Assembly (NCBI GenBank): GCA_043101835.1
Contig: JBICHM010000043.1
Location: 1-11,628 of the forward strand
Direction: 5' to 3'
Length of the DNA: 11,628 bases
DNA from: JBICHM01 sp043101835
GTDB lineage: Bacteria > Planctomycetota > Phycisphaerae > Phycisphaerales > UBA1924
Shown here: piece after piece, positions 1 through 5,544 of the stretch
Position numbering within the stretch: position 1 is the stretch's first letter
Layout of the letters: every line of letters begins with the position of its first letter
The notes under the pieces: model-generated
What the model was told of the DNA's origin: nothing
The model's input: only the letters and a program-made list of their open reading frames with translations
Database searches by the model: none
Position numbers and translations under genes: made by a program

Positions 1-18
1 AGGACGCTCTTCCGATCT
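1..18. other. Residual Illumina sequencing adapter
   Basis: Bases 3-18 read GACGCTCTTCCGATCT, identical over 16 bases to the 3' end of the Illumina TruSeq universal (read 1) adapter; only base 2 departs from the adapter further upstream. The biological sequence therefore begins at about base 19. The match is seen directly and the adapter sequence is from memory. It marks the window start as a physical contig end and explains the missing front of the first gene. Confidence 0.93.
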
Positions 19-684
19 GTGATGCTCGAGGCGCTCGCTGCCGCAACTGACGTAGTCGCGCGCGTCGCGTCGGTGCACGCCGTGATCCTCGCCGGCGCCG
101 GCGGGGTCTTCTGCGCAGGCTTCGACCTGTCGCTGTGCATCGAGGATGAGCAGGCGATGGGCGTACTGCTGACGCGACTCTCTGTCTGCGTGCGGAAGCT
201 CCGGCGCCTACCGACGCCGGTGGTCGGCGCGGCCAGCGGCGCGGCGATTGCCGGGGGCTGTGCGCTGCTTGGCGCCTGCGACTTCGTCGTGACCGACATC
301 AACGCGAAGATCGGCTACCCCGTCGTGCGCCTCGGCGTCAGCCCCGCCGTCGCCAGCCCGCTGCTGCAGCTGGCCGCCGGTCGCGCCCACGCGCGAGAAC
401 GCCTGCTCGACCCCGGCCTGATCACCGGCGAAGAAGCCGTGCGCATCGGCCTTGCGACTGAGTGCGTGCAGACGCGCGCCGAAGTGCTGTCCCGGGCTCG
501 GGAGATCGCAAACGCGCTCGCCGCGAAGCCCGCCCACGCCGTGCGTATCACGAAATCATGGCTCAATGAACTCGACGGCTCGGACGGCGACGCGCTGCTC
601 GACGGCGCGCTGGCCGCGAGCCTCTCCACCGCCAACACCCCCGAGGCGCGGGCGCAGCTCGCCGCCGTGTGGGGATCCCGATAG
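19..684 (+). CDS. Enoyl-CoA hydratase/isomerase-family protein, 5'-truncated, both catalytic Glu missing
   Basis: Crotonase-fold protein, 221 residues visible. The adapter cuts it off. Alignment with the next gene places its first residues at about residue 34 of that protein, so some 33 N-terminal residues are missing and the apparent GTG/ATG at 19-24 is not the real start. Crotonase landmarks remain: the first oxyanion-hole loop (FCAGFDL, residues 31-37 from base 19), the second glycine loop (AIAGGCALLGACD) and the C-terminal helices. In rat enoyl-CoA hydratase the catalytic residues are Glu144 (GGGCE) and Glu164 (QPE). Here these positions are Ala (GGCA) and Val (GYPV). Hydratase activity by the classical mechanism is therefore unlikely. 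It could be a different crotonase reaction such as isomerase, thioesterase or lyase, or a non-catalytic partner of the downstream paralogue. The family call is firm; the reaction is unknown. Confidence 0.85.
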   Translation: MMLEALAAATDVVARVASVHAVILAGAGGVFCAGFDLSLCIEDEQAMGVLLTRLSVCVRKLRRLPTPVVGAASGAAIAGGCALLGACDFVVTDINAKIGYPVVRLGVSPAVASPLLQLAAGRAHARERLLDPGLITGEEAVRIGLATECVQTRAEVLSRAREIANALAAKPAHAVRITKSWLNELDGSDGDALLDGALAASLSTANTPEARAQLAAVWGSR

Positions 685-697
685 CACCGGAACGACG

Positions 698-1453
698 ATG
701 ACGACGACCGACCAACTTGCATTGCTGAAAGTCGAAGGGCGCATCGCGCGTCTGACGCTCAACCGCCCCGACGCGCGCAACGCGCTCTCGATCGACCTGC
801 TCGAGGCCATCCACGCGCGCCTCGACGAGCTCGCGCAGATGACCGAGCCCTCGGTGTGCGTCATCACCGGCGCCGGCAAGTGTCTGTGCGCGGGGATGGA
901 CCTCAAGGCCGCGCTCAATGTCCCCGGCGCGCCGGCGAAGCTGCTGAGCTCCATCGCGGAGATGACGATCAAGGTGCGCCGGTTGCCGCAGGTGACGATC
1001 GCGCGCATCAACGGCGCCGCGATCGGCGGGGGCGCCGGGCTGATGTGCGTCTGCGACCTGGGTTTCACCCACCCCGAGGCGAAACTCGGCTATCCGGAAG
1101 TGGACATCGGCGTCTGCCCGGCGGTGGTGGCGCCGTGGCTGATGCAGCGCATCGGCGCCGGCACAGCGCGCCAGACGCTGCTCAAGGGCGGAACGATGGG
1201 CGGCGAGGAAGCCGCGGCCCTCGGCATGGTCACCGCCTGCGTCCCGATGGCCGACCTCGACGCGCGCGTCGAGGAGACCGCCGCCCGCCTTGCCGCAGCC
1301 GGCCCGGGCGCCCTCCGCGCCACGAAGACCTGGCTGAACGAGATGGAGGGCGAGCGCCTGATCGAGCAGGTGCGCGCGGGGGCGGAGCTGTCGGCGCGCG
1401 TGGTGGAATCACCGGAGGCGCGGGCGGCGCTGGAGAAGATGTTCAGTAGGTAA
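698..1453 (+). CDS. Enoyl-CoA hydratase/isomerase family protein (LiuC/methylglutaconyl-CoA hydratase-like)
   Basis: Full-length crotonase of 251 residues, the usual family size. It starts at the ATG at 698, 13 bases after the previous stop; a longer in-frame ORF upstream would overlap that gene and lacks homology. Landmarks: N-terminal strand with LNRPDARNALS (residues 21-31), oxyanion-hole loop CLCAGMDL (62-69), second loop AAIGGGAGLMCVCD (107-120), and GYPEVDIGVCPAVVAP (131-146). The position of rat Glu144 is Gly114, while the Glu164 equivalent, Glu134, is kept. From memory, the same pattern (GGGxG, then a retained Glu followed by GxxPAVxxP) occurs in LiuC-type methylglutaconyl/isohexenylglutaconyl-CoA hydratases of leucine and terpene breakdown, which suits the leucine-degradation context. 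It is a tandem paralogue of the truncated gene before it: both share GYPxVxxGVxPAV and a TKxWLNE stretch. Substrate assignment is tentative. Confidence 0.88.
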   Translation: MTTTDQLALLKVEGRIARLTLNRPDARNALSIDLLEAIHARLDELAQMTEPSVCVITGAGKCLCAGMDLKAALNVPGAPAKLLSSIAEMTIKVRRLPQVTIARINGAAIGGGAGLMCVCDLGFTHPEAKLGYPEVDIGVCPAVVAPWLMQRIGAGTARQTLLKGGTMGGEEAAALGMVTACVPMADLDARVEETAARLAAAGPGALRATKTWLNEMEGERLIEQVRAGAELSARVVESPEARAALEKMFSR

Positions 1454-1462
1454 CCATTGAGC

Positions 1463-1495
1463 GGGTGCCACGCATTGCCCGAAGGGCAACGCGTG
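1463..1495 (-). repeat. REP-like 33-bp hairpin repeat, copy R1
   Basis: One of three copies of a 33-bp element. It has 12-nt arms (1469-1480 and 1484-1495) around a 3-nt loop, plus a conserved unpaired 6-nt tail (GGGTGC, 1463-1468). The arms pair except at one position, which is A against C on the plus strand and G against T on the minus strand; an RNA read from the minus strand would have a G-U wobble and a full 12-bp stem. It is inverted relative to R2 and R3. It lies 10 bases after the ech stop at 1453 and 20 bases after the minus-strand stop at 1516, so it could act as a bidirectional 3' hairpin, although no T-tract follows. Confidence 0.85.
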
Positions 1496-1515
1496 CGGAG
1501 CGTGCCAGGCCCAAG

Positions 1516-1842
1516 CTACACGACGCGCTTGTCTATCGACTCCGGTTGGCCACGGATCTCGGTCCAGTACTCCTCCCGGACATCGTCATCAATCTCCACG
1601 GGTCCAGAGCCTGCCCAGTGCCGGTCCTGACCATTCTTCTTGCAGCCGGAGATCCAGTATTCATCGCCCGTTTCGACATCGACATAGTTGCCGCTGACGC
1701 CCGACCCCTTGAGCGTCTCGAAGCGACGGCCTTGGTAGTACACCGAGCTGCCCCACTTCGAGAACTGCACCCGGCCGATCCGAGCGGGCCCGCGATCGTT
1801 GGAGTTGCTCTTCAACTCGATGTACATGATTCGCGTTTTCAT
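1516..1842 (-). CDS. Conserved small hypothetical protein (family often misnamed DXP synthase)
   Basis: 108-residue soluble protein with no signal peptide or membrane segment. It starts at the ATG at 1842. The sequence is typical of a widespread small-protein family: MYIELKS near the N-terminus, IGRVQFSKWGSSVYYQGR (residues 22-39), SGNYVDVETGDEYWISG (about 49-65), then KKNGQDRHWAGSGPVEIDDD and VREEYWTEIRG near the C-terminus. From memory, members of this family are often labelled '1-deoxy-D-xylulose-5-phosphate synthase' in databases. That cannot be right for a protein of this length with no thiamine-binding motif. The real function is unknown; the many conserved aromatic and acidic residues suggest a compact beta-rich fold. 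It is on the opposite strand to the catabolic genes and is bracketed by inverted repeats R1 and R2, suggesting insertion as a unit. The Shine-Dalgarno is weak. Confidence 0.85.
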   Translation of the reverse strand: MKTRIMYIELKSNSNDRGPARIGRVQFSKWGSSVYYQGRRFETLKGSGVSGNYVDVETGDEYWISGCKKNGQDRHWAGSGPVEIDDDVREEYWTEIRGQPESIDKRVV

Positions 1843-1916
1843 GCGTCACGCCTAAGCGGCGCCGGTTGGACCCAGCACTTGGAACGGAAGCGACTCCCCG
1901 CTGAGAACCATTTCCC

Positions 1917-1949
1917 CACGCGTTGGCCTTCGGCCAATGCGTGGCACCC
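1917..1949 (+). repeat. REP-like 33-bp hairpin repeat, copy R2 (compensated stem change)
   Basis: Second copy of the repeat, in the same orientation as R3. Its stem reads TTGGCC/GGCCAA where R1 and R3 read TTGCCC/GGGCAA. A C-to-G change in one arm is matched by G-to-C in the other, so pairing is preserved. The G/T asymmetry near the stem base and the unpaired GCACCC tail are kept. It starts 75 bases upstream of the minus-strand gene ending at 1516 and lies 6 bases past the stop of the DUF2283 gene. Confidence 0.87.
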
Positions 1950-1955
1950 AGTCGA

Positions 1956-2153
1956 TCACGCCGCCATCCCCTCCACCGTCAGGCGCGCAACATCCGTCCG
2001 CTCACTCGCATGCTCGACGGTGATCGCGCAGACATTCCCCTCGGCGTCGAGGTCGAGGATGGTGTTCTCATCGAGGTCGCGCGACTCGGCGATGGCTGTG
2101 TCGCGGAACTCGATATAGAGGGTGTCGGTGTCCATGAAGTCGGCGATCCGCAT
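1956..2153 (-). CDS. DUF2283 family small protein
   Basis: 65-residue acidic protein. It starts at the ATG at 2153, preceded on the minus strand by a good GGGAGGG Shine-Dalgarno (complement of 2161-2167) with 7 bases of spacing. The frame stays open further upstream, but that sequence has no family resemblance. The pattern matches DUF2283: DTLYIEFRDTAIAES (residues 10-24), then DLDENTILDLDAEGNVCAI (26-44) and ITVEHAS (44-50). This is the usual 'LYI..r......s.eld..vivDlD.eG.vvgiei..as' layout of that domain. These proteins are tiny stand-alone beta-rich domains of unknown function, and some in this family lie near toxin-antitoxin or DUF4258-type genes. No such partner is seen here; the neighbour is the 108-residue conserved protein on the same strand, separated by repeat R2. 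Family assignment is confident, function unknown. Confidence 0.88.
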   Translation of the reverse strand: MRIADFMDTDTLYIEFRDTAIAESRDLDENTILDLDAEGNVCAITVEHASERTDVARLTVEGMAA

Positions 2154-2203
2154 AGGCGGGCCCTCCCGGAATCGGAGGGTAGTCGCCGGGTCGGGCGCCT
2201 CAC

Positions 2204-2236
2204 CACGCGTTGCCCTCCGGGCAATGCGTGGCACCC
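2204..2236 (+). repeat. REP-like 33-bp hairpin repeat, copy R3
   Basis: Third copy, same orientation as R2. The arms (2204-2215 and 2219-2230) pair with the same single G/T wobble and have a TCC triloop in place of TTC. The conserved unpaired tail GCACCC follows at 2231-2236. It lies upstream of the DUF2283 gene on its 5' side and upstream of the plus-strand hydratase operon, completing the pattern repeat-gene-repeat-gene-repeat. Confidence 0.86.
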
Positions 2237-2283
2237 GAGATGACCCCTCACCGGGCATTTTCCCGGTCATTGGTCGGGGATTG

Positions 2284-2321
2284 TCCGCATCGCTCCGCGA
2301 GGCTTGCGGATGCCCTATACT
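2284..2321 (+). promoter_or_regulatory. Possible promoter -10 box with upstream operator-like dyad
   Basis: TATACT at 2316-2321 differs from the sigma-70 -10 consensus at one base. No convincing -35 box is visible 16-18 bases upstream. Just upstream is the inverted repeat TCCGCA (2284-2289) / TGCGGA (2305-2310). Its centres are 21 bp apart, about two helical turns, as expected for a dimeric regulator binding over the -35 region. The A+T-containing box stands out in this GC-rich stretch. It lies about 175 bases upstream of the hydratase start. Both elements are short enough to occur by chance. Confidence 0.35.
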
Positions 2322-2496
2322 CGGCGGTCTGAGCGGCTCGGCCGCGACTCGCGGGCCGGCGGCCGGGCGAACCCGTTGACGGGGCGCCGCGACGCCGGAC
2401 CAGACGGGTCTCGCGCCCCGGAACGGGGCCGCATCAGGCAAACGATCCCTGCAGGGCGTCGGGAGCGGTCCCGAGGCCAGGAGTGAGCAACGACGC

Positions 2497-3387
2497 ATGC
2501 GCGTGACGCCGCTGCCATTCGAGCGCGAAGACTCCGGGGAGACCCCCGGCGTTGTCACGCTCACGCTCGAACAGCCCGGCAAGCCCGTCGTCGTGCTCGA
2601 TTCCGACCTCCTGAAGCGGATCGACGCCACCCTCGATGAAATCGGGACGGATATCGCCGGCTTCGTGCTGGCCTCCGCTAGCGAGCGGGTCTTCGTCGCC
2701 GGGGCCAACCTCGTCGAGATCGACGGGCTCAGCGACCCCGAACTGCACGAATACCTCGAGTTCGGCGCCCGGGTCTACGGCCGGATCGCCGACCTGCCCT
2801 GCACGACGGTCGCCGCGATCAACGGCGCGGCCCTTGGGGGCGGCCTCGAGATCGCCATGCATTGCGATGTGCTCGTCGGCCTCCGCACGCCCGAGGGCGG
2901 GAAGCCCTACCCGGTCGGCCTGCCCGAGGCGGGCCTGGGCCTTTGCCCGGGCTGGGGCGGCACGGCCCTGCTGCCGGCGCGCATCGACCCTGAGCAGGCC
3001 ATCCGTATGACCTGCACCGGCAAGCCCATGACCAGCGACCAGGCGGCCGACGCCGGACTGCTCGGCGAACTCGCCGACGACCGCGCCGGGCTGCTGGCCC
3101 TCGCGAAGCGCATCGCGGCCCGGCCGAAGTCCGGCCCGGGCCCTCGCTCGATCGCGCAGAACGATGTCGGGTCGGGCGTCCGCAGCACACTGGAACGAAT
3201 CCGCGCCGACCTGCCGCAGACCAAGGCGGCGGCGGCGGTGGTCGAATGCATCGAAGCCGGTCTCAATTCGGGCTGGCAGGCGGCGCTGGAATGTGAGCGC
3301 CGGAATCTGGTTTCGATCCGGCACACGCCGGAAGCGAGGGAGGCGCTCGAGGCCTTCTTCAATAAGGGAAAGTCGGGGCGCAGTTAG
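2497..3387 (+). CDS. Enoyl-CoA hydratase/isomerase with intact catalytic glutamates
   Basis: 296-residue crotonase, predicted to hydrate 2-enoyl-CoA to 3-hydroxyacyl-CoA. It starts at the ATG at 2497, with AGGAG at 2479-2483 upstream (13-base spacing, slightly long). Landmarks: first oxyanion-hole loop VFVAGANL (residues 65-72), AAINGAALGGGLEIAMHCD (106-124) and VGLPEAGLGLCPGWGGT (140-156). Both catalytic residues are present: Glu118 in GGGLE and Glu144 in LPE, matching rat Glu144 and Glu164. The ALGGGLEIAMHCD and GxCPGWGGT stretches resemble the N-terminal hydratase half of FadB/FadJ-type multifunctional proteins. The extra C-terminal segment (about 225-290, ending EALEAFFNKG) also recalls that family, but there is no 3-hydroxyacyl-CoA dehydrogenase half. 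It is the only crotonase of the three here with a full classical active site. It opens the main catabolic run, and the acyl-CoA dehydrogenase that would make its substrate follows 73 bases later. Confidence 0.93.
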   Translation: MRVTPLPFEREDSGETPGVVTLTLEQPGKPVVVLDSDLLKRIDATLDEIGTDIAGFVLASASERVFVAGANLVEIDGLSDPELHEYLEFGARVYGRIADLPCTTVAAINGAALGGGLEIAMHCDVLVGLRTPEGGKPYPVGLPEAGLGLCPGWGGTALLPARIDPEQAIRMTCTGKPMTSDQAADAGLLGELADDRAGLLALAKRIAARPKSGPGPRSIAQNDVGSGVRSTLERIRADLPQTKAAAAVVECIEAGLNSGWQAALECERRNLVSIRHTPEAREALEAFFNKGKSGRS

Positions 3388-3447
3388 GTGAGCGACCGGC
3401 GCGCTGCGCGTTCCCGGGTGTTTCGGGCACGCGAGCGGGCCACAGAT

Positions 3448-3451
3448 GGAG
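3448..3451 (+). promoter_or_regulatory. Shine-Dalgarno that decides the acyl-CoA dehydrogenase start
   Basis: GGAG at 3448-3451 sits 9 bases before the ATG at 3461. The alternative ATG at 3446 overlaps this motif and has no ribosome-binding site of its own, so 3461 is preferred. Confidence 0.65.
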
Positions 3452-3460
3452 TTGAGCGCC

Positions 3461-5446
3461 ATGGCCGGCCAGAAGGCAGACCTCTCGAAGATGAAGGGCG
3501 TGTCGGAGAAGGACCGCGCGCTGCTGCAGGACGCCGAGCGCATGCTGGGCCCGGAGCCCGAGGAGATGGGCTTCGTCAAGAACCTCTTCTGGGGTCGCCT
3601 GCGCGAAGAACTCGTCTTCCCGTACCCGCAGCCGAGCCCGGAGGAATCCGCGCGCTGCGATCAGCTGCTCGCCGCGCTCGACGACTATCTGCGCAACGAG
3701 CACCCGGCTGTGCAGATCGATCAGGAGCAGGAGATCCCCCAGTGGGTGATCGAGAAGCTCTTTGACCTGGGCGTGCTGGGGATGACCATCCCGCGTGAGT
3801 TCGGCGGGCTGGGCCTGGGCATCACTTCGTACAACCGGGTGCTGGAGCGCATCGGCGCGACGTGCGCCTCCACGGCGGTCGTCGTCAGCGCCCACCAGTC
3901 AATCGGCTGCAAGGCCATCATGCTCTTCGGCACCAAGGCGCAGCAGGAGCGCTGGCTCCCCGCGCTCGCCAAGGACACGCTCAGCGCATTCTGCCTGTCG
4001 GAGCCGGATGTCGGCTGCGACGCCGGCGGTCAGCAGACCCACTGCGAGCTGAGCGACGACGGCGAGCACTACATCCTCAACGGCGAGAAGAAGTGGGCCA
4101 CCAGCGGCGCGCTCTCCGGCGTCTTCACCGTCATGGCCAAGCAGAAGATCGTCGACCCCAGGAGCGGCAAGGAGCGCGAGAAGGTCACCGCGCTGATCTG
4201 CACGCCGGACATGCCGGGCGTCGACATCTTCCAGAAGAACCGCTCCAAGTGCGGCATCCGCGGCACCTGGCAGGCGCGCATCCGCTTCACCGATGTGAAG
4301 ATCCCGAAGGAGAACCTGCTCCACGAAGAGGGGCGCGGGCTCAATGTCGCCCTCACCTGCCTGAACTACGGGCGCTGCACGCTGTCGGCCGGAATGCTCG
4401 GCTCGGCGAACACCGTCATGGACCAGGCGACGAAGTGGGCGCGCACGCGCTACCAGTTCAAGCGCCCGCTCAGCGACTTCGAGCAGGTGCGCGAGAAGAT
4501 CGCCCGCATGTCGGCGTACACCTACGCCGCCGACGCGATGCTCTACATGACCACCGGCATGCTCGACCGCCACGACGGCGACATCATGGTCGAGACGGCG
4601 GTGTGCAAGGTGTTCTGCAGCGAGATGGGCTGGCGGGTCATCAACGACGGCGTTCAGATCATGGGCGGCGAGTCGTACATGACCGAGAACGAAATCGAGC
4701 GCCAGTTCCGCGACAGCCGCATCTACCTGATCGTCGAAGGCGCCAACGAGGTGATGCAGCAGTTCATCTTCGGCTACGGCGGCAAGCAGCTGGCCGAGCA
4801 GATGCTGGGCGTCAAGGACGCCGTCGCCTGGGACGGCGACCAGTCCGTTGGCGCGAACCTCGGTCGCATCCTGCGCAACGGGCTGAACCCGACGGTCGCA
4901 AGCCGCGCGATCCCGCTCGGCGCCGAGGTGTACCTGGGCATCAAGCCATCGGCGCCGCAGGTCACAAAGCTGCACGGCTCGCTCTCAGGCTGGGGCGACC
5001 GCCTGGGTCGTCTGGTTCGCGAGCACGCGCACAACTTTAAGATGGCCAGCAAGATGCACGAGGAGAAGATCATCGAGCGCCAGTGCGTGCAGGCGCGCAT
5101 CGGCGACAACGGCATGTGGCTGCACGCGATGGCGTGCACGCTGTCGAAGCTCGACATGCAGATCCGGCGCGGCGATGACGGCGTCGAGTTCGAGCGCGAC
5201 CGCGCCGCCGCGGAGCACTTCCTCGCCATGGCTGAGATCGAGATCCGGCGCAACATCCGGGCGCTCGGCGAGAACGCCGACGACTCGATGCGCCGCGCCG
5301 CCGAGGCCGCGATCGCCTACAGCGACACGCTCCCCAACGACCGATTCGTCATCCCCGAGTCGTCGCCGGTGGCCAAGGGCCAGGGCGCGAAGCTCGAGCA
5401 CGAGCACATCAAGCAGTTCCCCGGCGCCGGCGCGACCGCGTCCTGA
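3461..5446 (+). CDS. Acyl-CoA dehydrogenase, long VLCAD/ACAD9-like form
   Basis: 661-residue FAD-dependent acyl-CoA dehydrogenase, oxidising acyl-CoA to 2-enoyl-CoA with electrons passed to electron-transfer flavoprotein. Domains: N-terminal helical domain (about 60-175), beta domain with FCLSEPDVGCDAG (177-189) and LNGEKKWATSG (206-216), and C-terminal helical domain with WARTRYQFKRPLSDFEQVR (326-344). VINDGVQIMGGESYM (393-407) precedes the catalytic base Glu426 in YLIVEGANEVMQQF (422-435). The EGxN placement, where VLCAD has its catalytic Glu, plus a roughly 220-residue helical extension after the core (about 440-661) and the total length, match the VLCAD/ACAD9 branch, not the roughly 390-residue isovaleryl- or isobutyryl-CoA dehydrogenases. 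In VLCAD the extension mediates dimerisation and membrane contact; no hydrophobic membrane span is visible here. Operon context suggests branched acyl-CoA substrates, while the subfamily suggests long-chain ones. This conflict is unresolved. The start at 3461 is chosen over 3446 for its ribosome-binding site. Confidence 0.92.
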   Translation: MAGQKADLSKMKGVSEKDRALLQDAERMLGPEPEEMGFVKNLFWGRLREELVFPYPQPSPEESARCDQLLAALDDYLRNEHPAVQIDQEQEIPQWVIEKLFDLGVLGMTIPREFGGLGLGITSYNRVLERIGATCASTAVVVSAHQSIGCKAIMLFGTKAQQERWLPALAKDTLSAFCLSEPDVGCDAGGQQTHCELSDDGEHYILNGEKKWATSGALSGVFTVMAKQKIVDPRSGKEREKVTALICTPDMPGVDIFQKNRSKCGIRGTWQARIRFTDVKIPKENLLHEEGRGLNVALTCLNYGRCTLSAGMLGSANTVMDQATKWARTRYQFKRPLSDFEQVREKIARMSAYTYAADAMLYMTTGMLDRHDGDIMVETAVCKVFCSEMGWRVINDGVQIMGGESYMTENEIERQFRDSRIYLIVEGANEVMQQFIFGYGGKQLAEQMLGVKDAVAWDGDQSVGANLGRILRNGLNPTVASRAIPLGAEVYLGIKPSAPQVTKLHGSLSGWGDRLGRLVREHAHNFKMASKMHEEKIIERQCVQARIGDNGMWLHAMACTLSKLDMQIRRGDDGVEFERDRAAAEHFLAMAEIEIRRNIRALGENADDSMRRAAEAAIAYSDTLPNDRFVIPESSPVAKGQGAKLEHEHIKQFPGAGATAS

Positions 5447-5544
5447 CCGGCCCCGACAACCCACCTACGCAACCGCGCTTGGCCCGGACGCCGATGCGCA
5501 CACGCCCGCTCGATCGAGCCGGCGAGAGAGACGGAGAGTTCCCG

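Larger units (their letters stand above)
2154..2496. other. Gene-free stretch between the DUF2283 gene and the hydratase operon
   Basis: 343 bases with no convincing gene. It holds the DUF2283 Shine-Dalgarno (2161-2167), repeat R3 (2204-2236), a perfect 6-bp hairpin (ACCGGG at 2250-2255, loop CATTTT, CCCGGT at 2262-2267), a TCCGCA-N15-TGCGGA dyad (2284-2310), a TATACT box (2316-2321), and a GC-rich leader with another 6-bp hairpin (2415-2420 with 2424-2429, GAA loop). It separates divergent genes, so promoters for both directions are expected here. The short ORFs in it show no family resemblance or ribosome-binding site. Confidence 0.7.

Noticed and set aside
452..697. N-terminal extension of the second crotonase to base 452
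   Set aside because: The extra 82 codons overlap the first crotonase in another frame and have no crotonase similarity; the ATG at 698 gives the normal family length.
1516..1526. Second adapter-like match (CTACACGACGC) inside the window
   Set aside because: The match stops after 11 bases, and the sequence is in-frame coding at the C-terminus of the 108-residue minus-strand protein, so it is a chance match.
1516..2153. Toxin-antitoxin pair interpretation of the two small minus-strand genes
   Set aside because: They are not overlapping or closely coupled (repeat R2 and more than 100 bases lie between), and neither matches a known toxin or DNA-binding antitoxin family.
1463..2236. CRISPR array interpretation of the three repeats
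   Set aside because: Spacing is several hundred bases with genes between copies, one copy is inverted, and no cas genes are present.
3899..4975. 358-codon minus-strand ORF opposite the acyl-CoA dehydrogenase
   Set aside because: It is opposite a gene with intact motifs; its composition is typical of a shadow frame and it has no recognisable domain.
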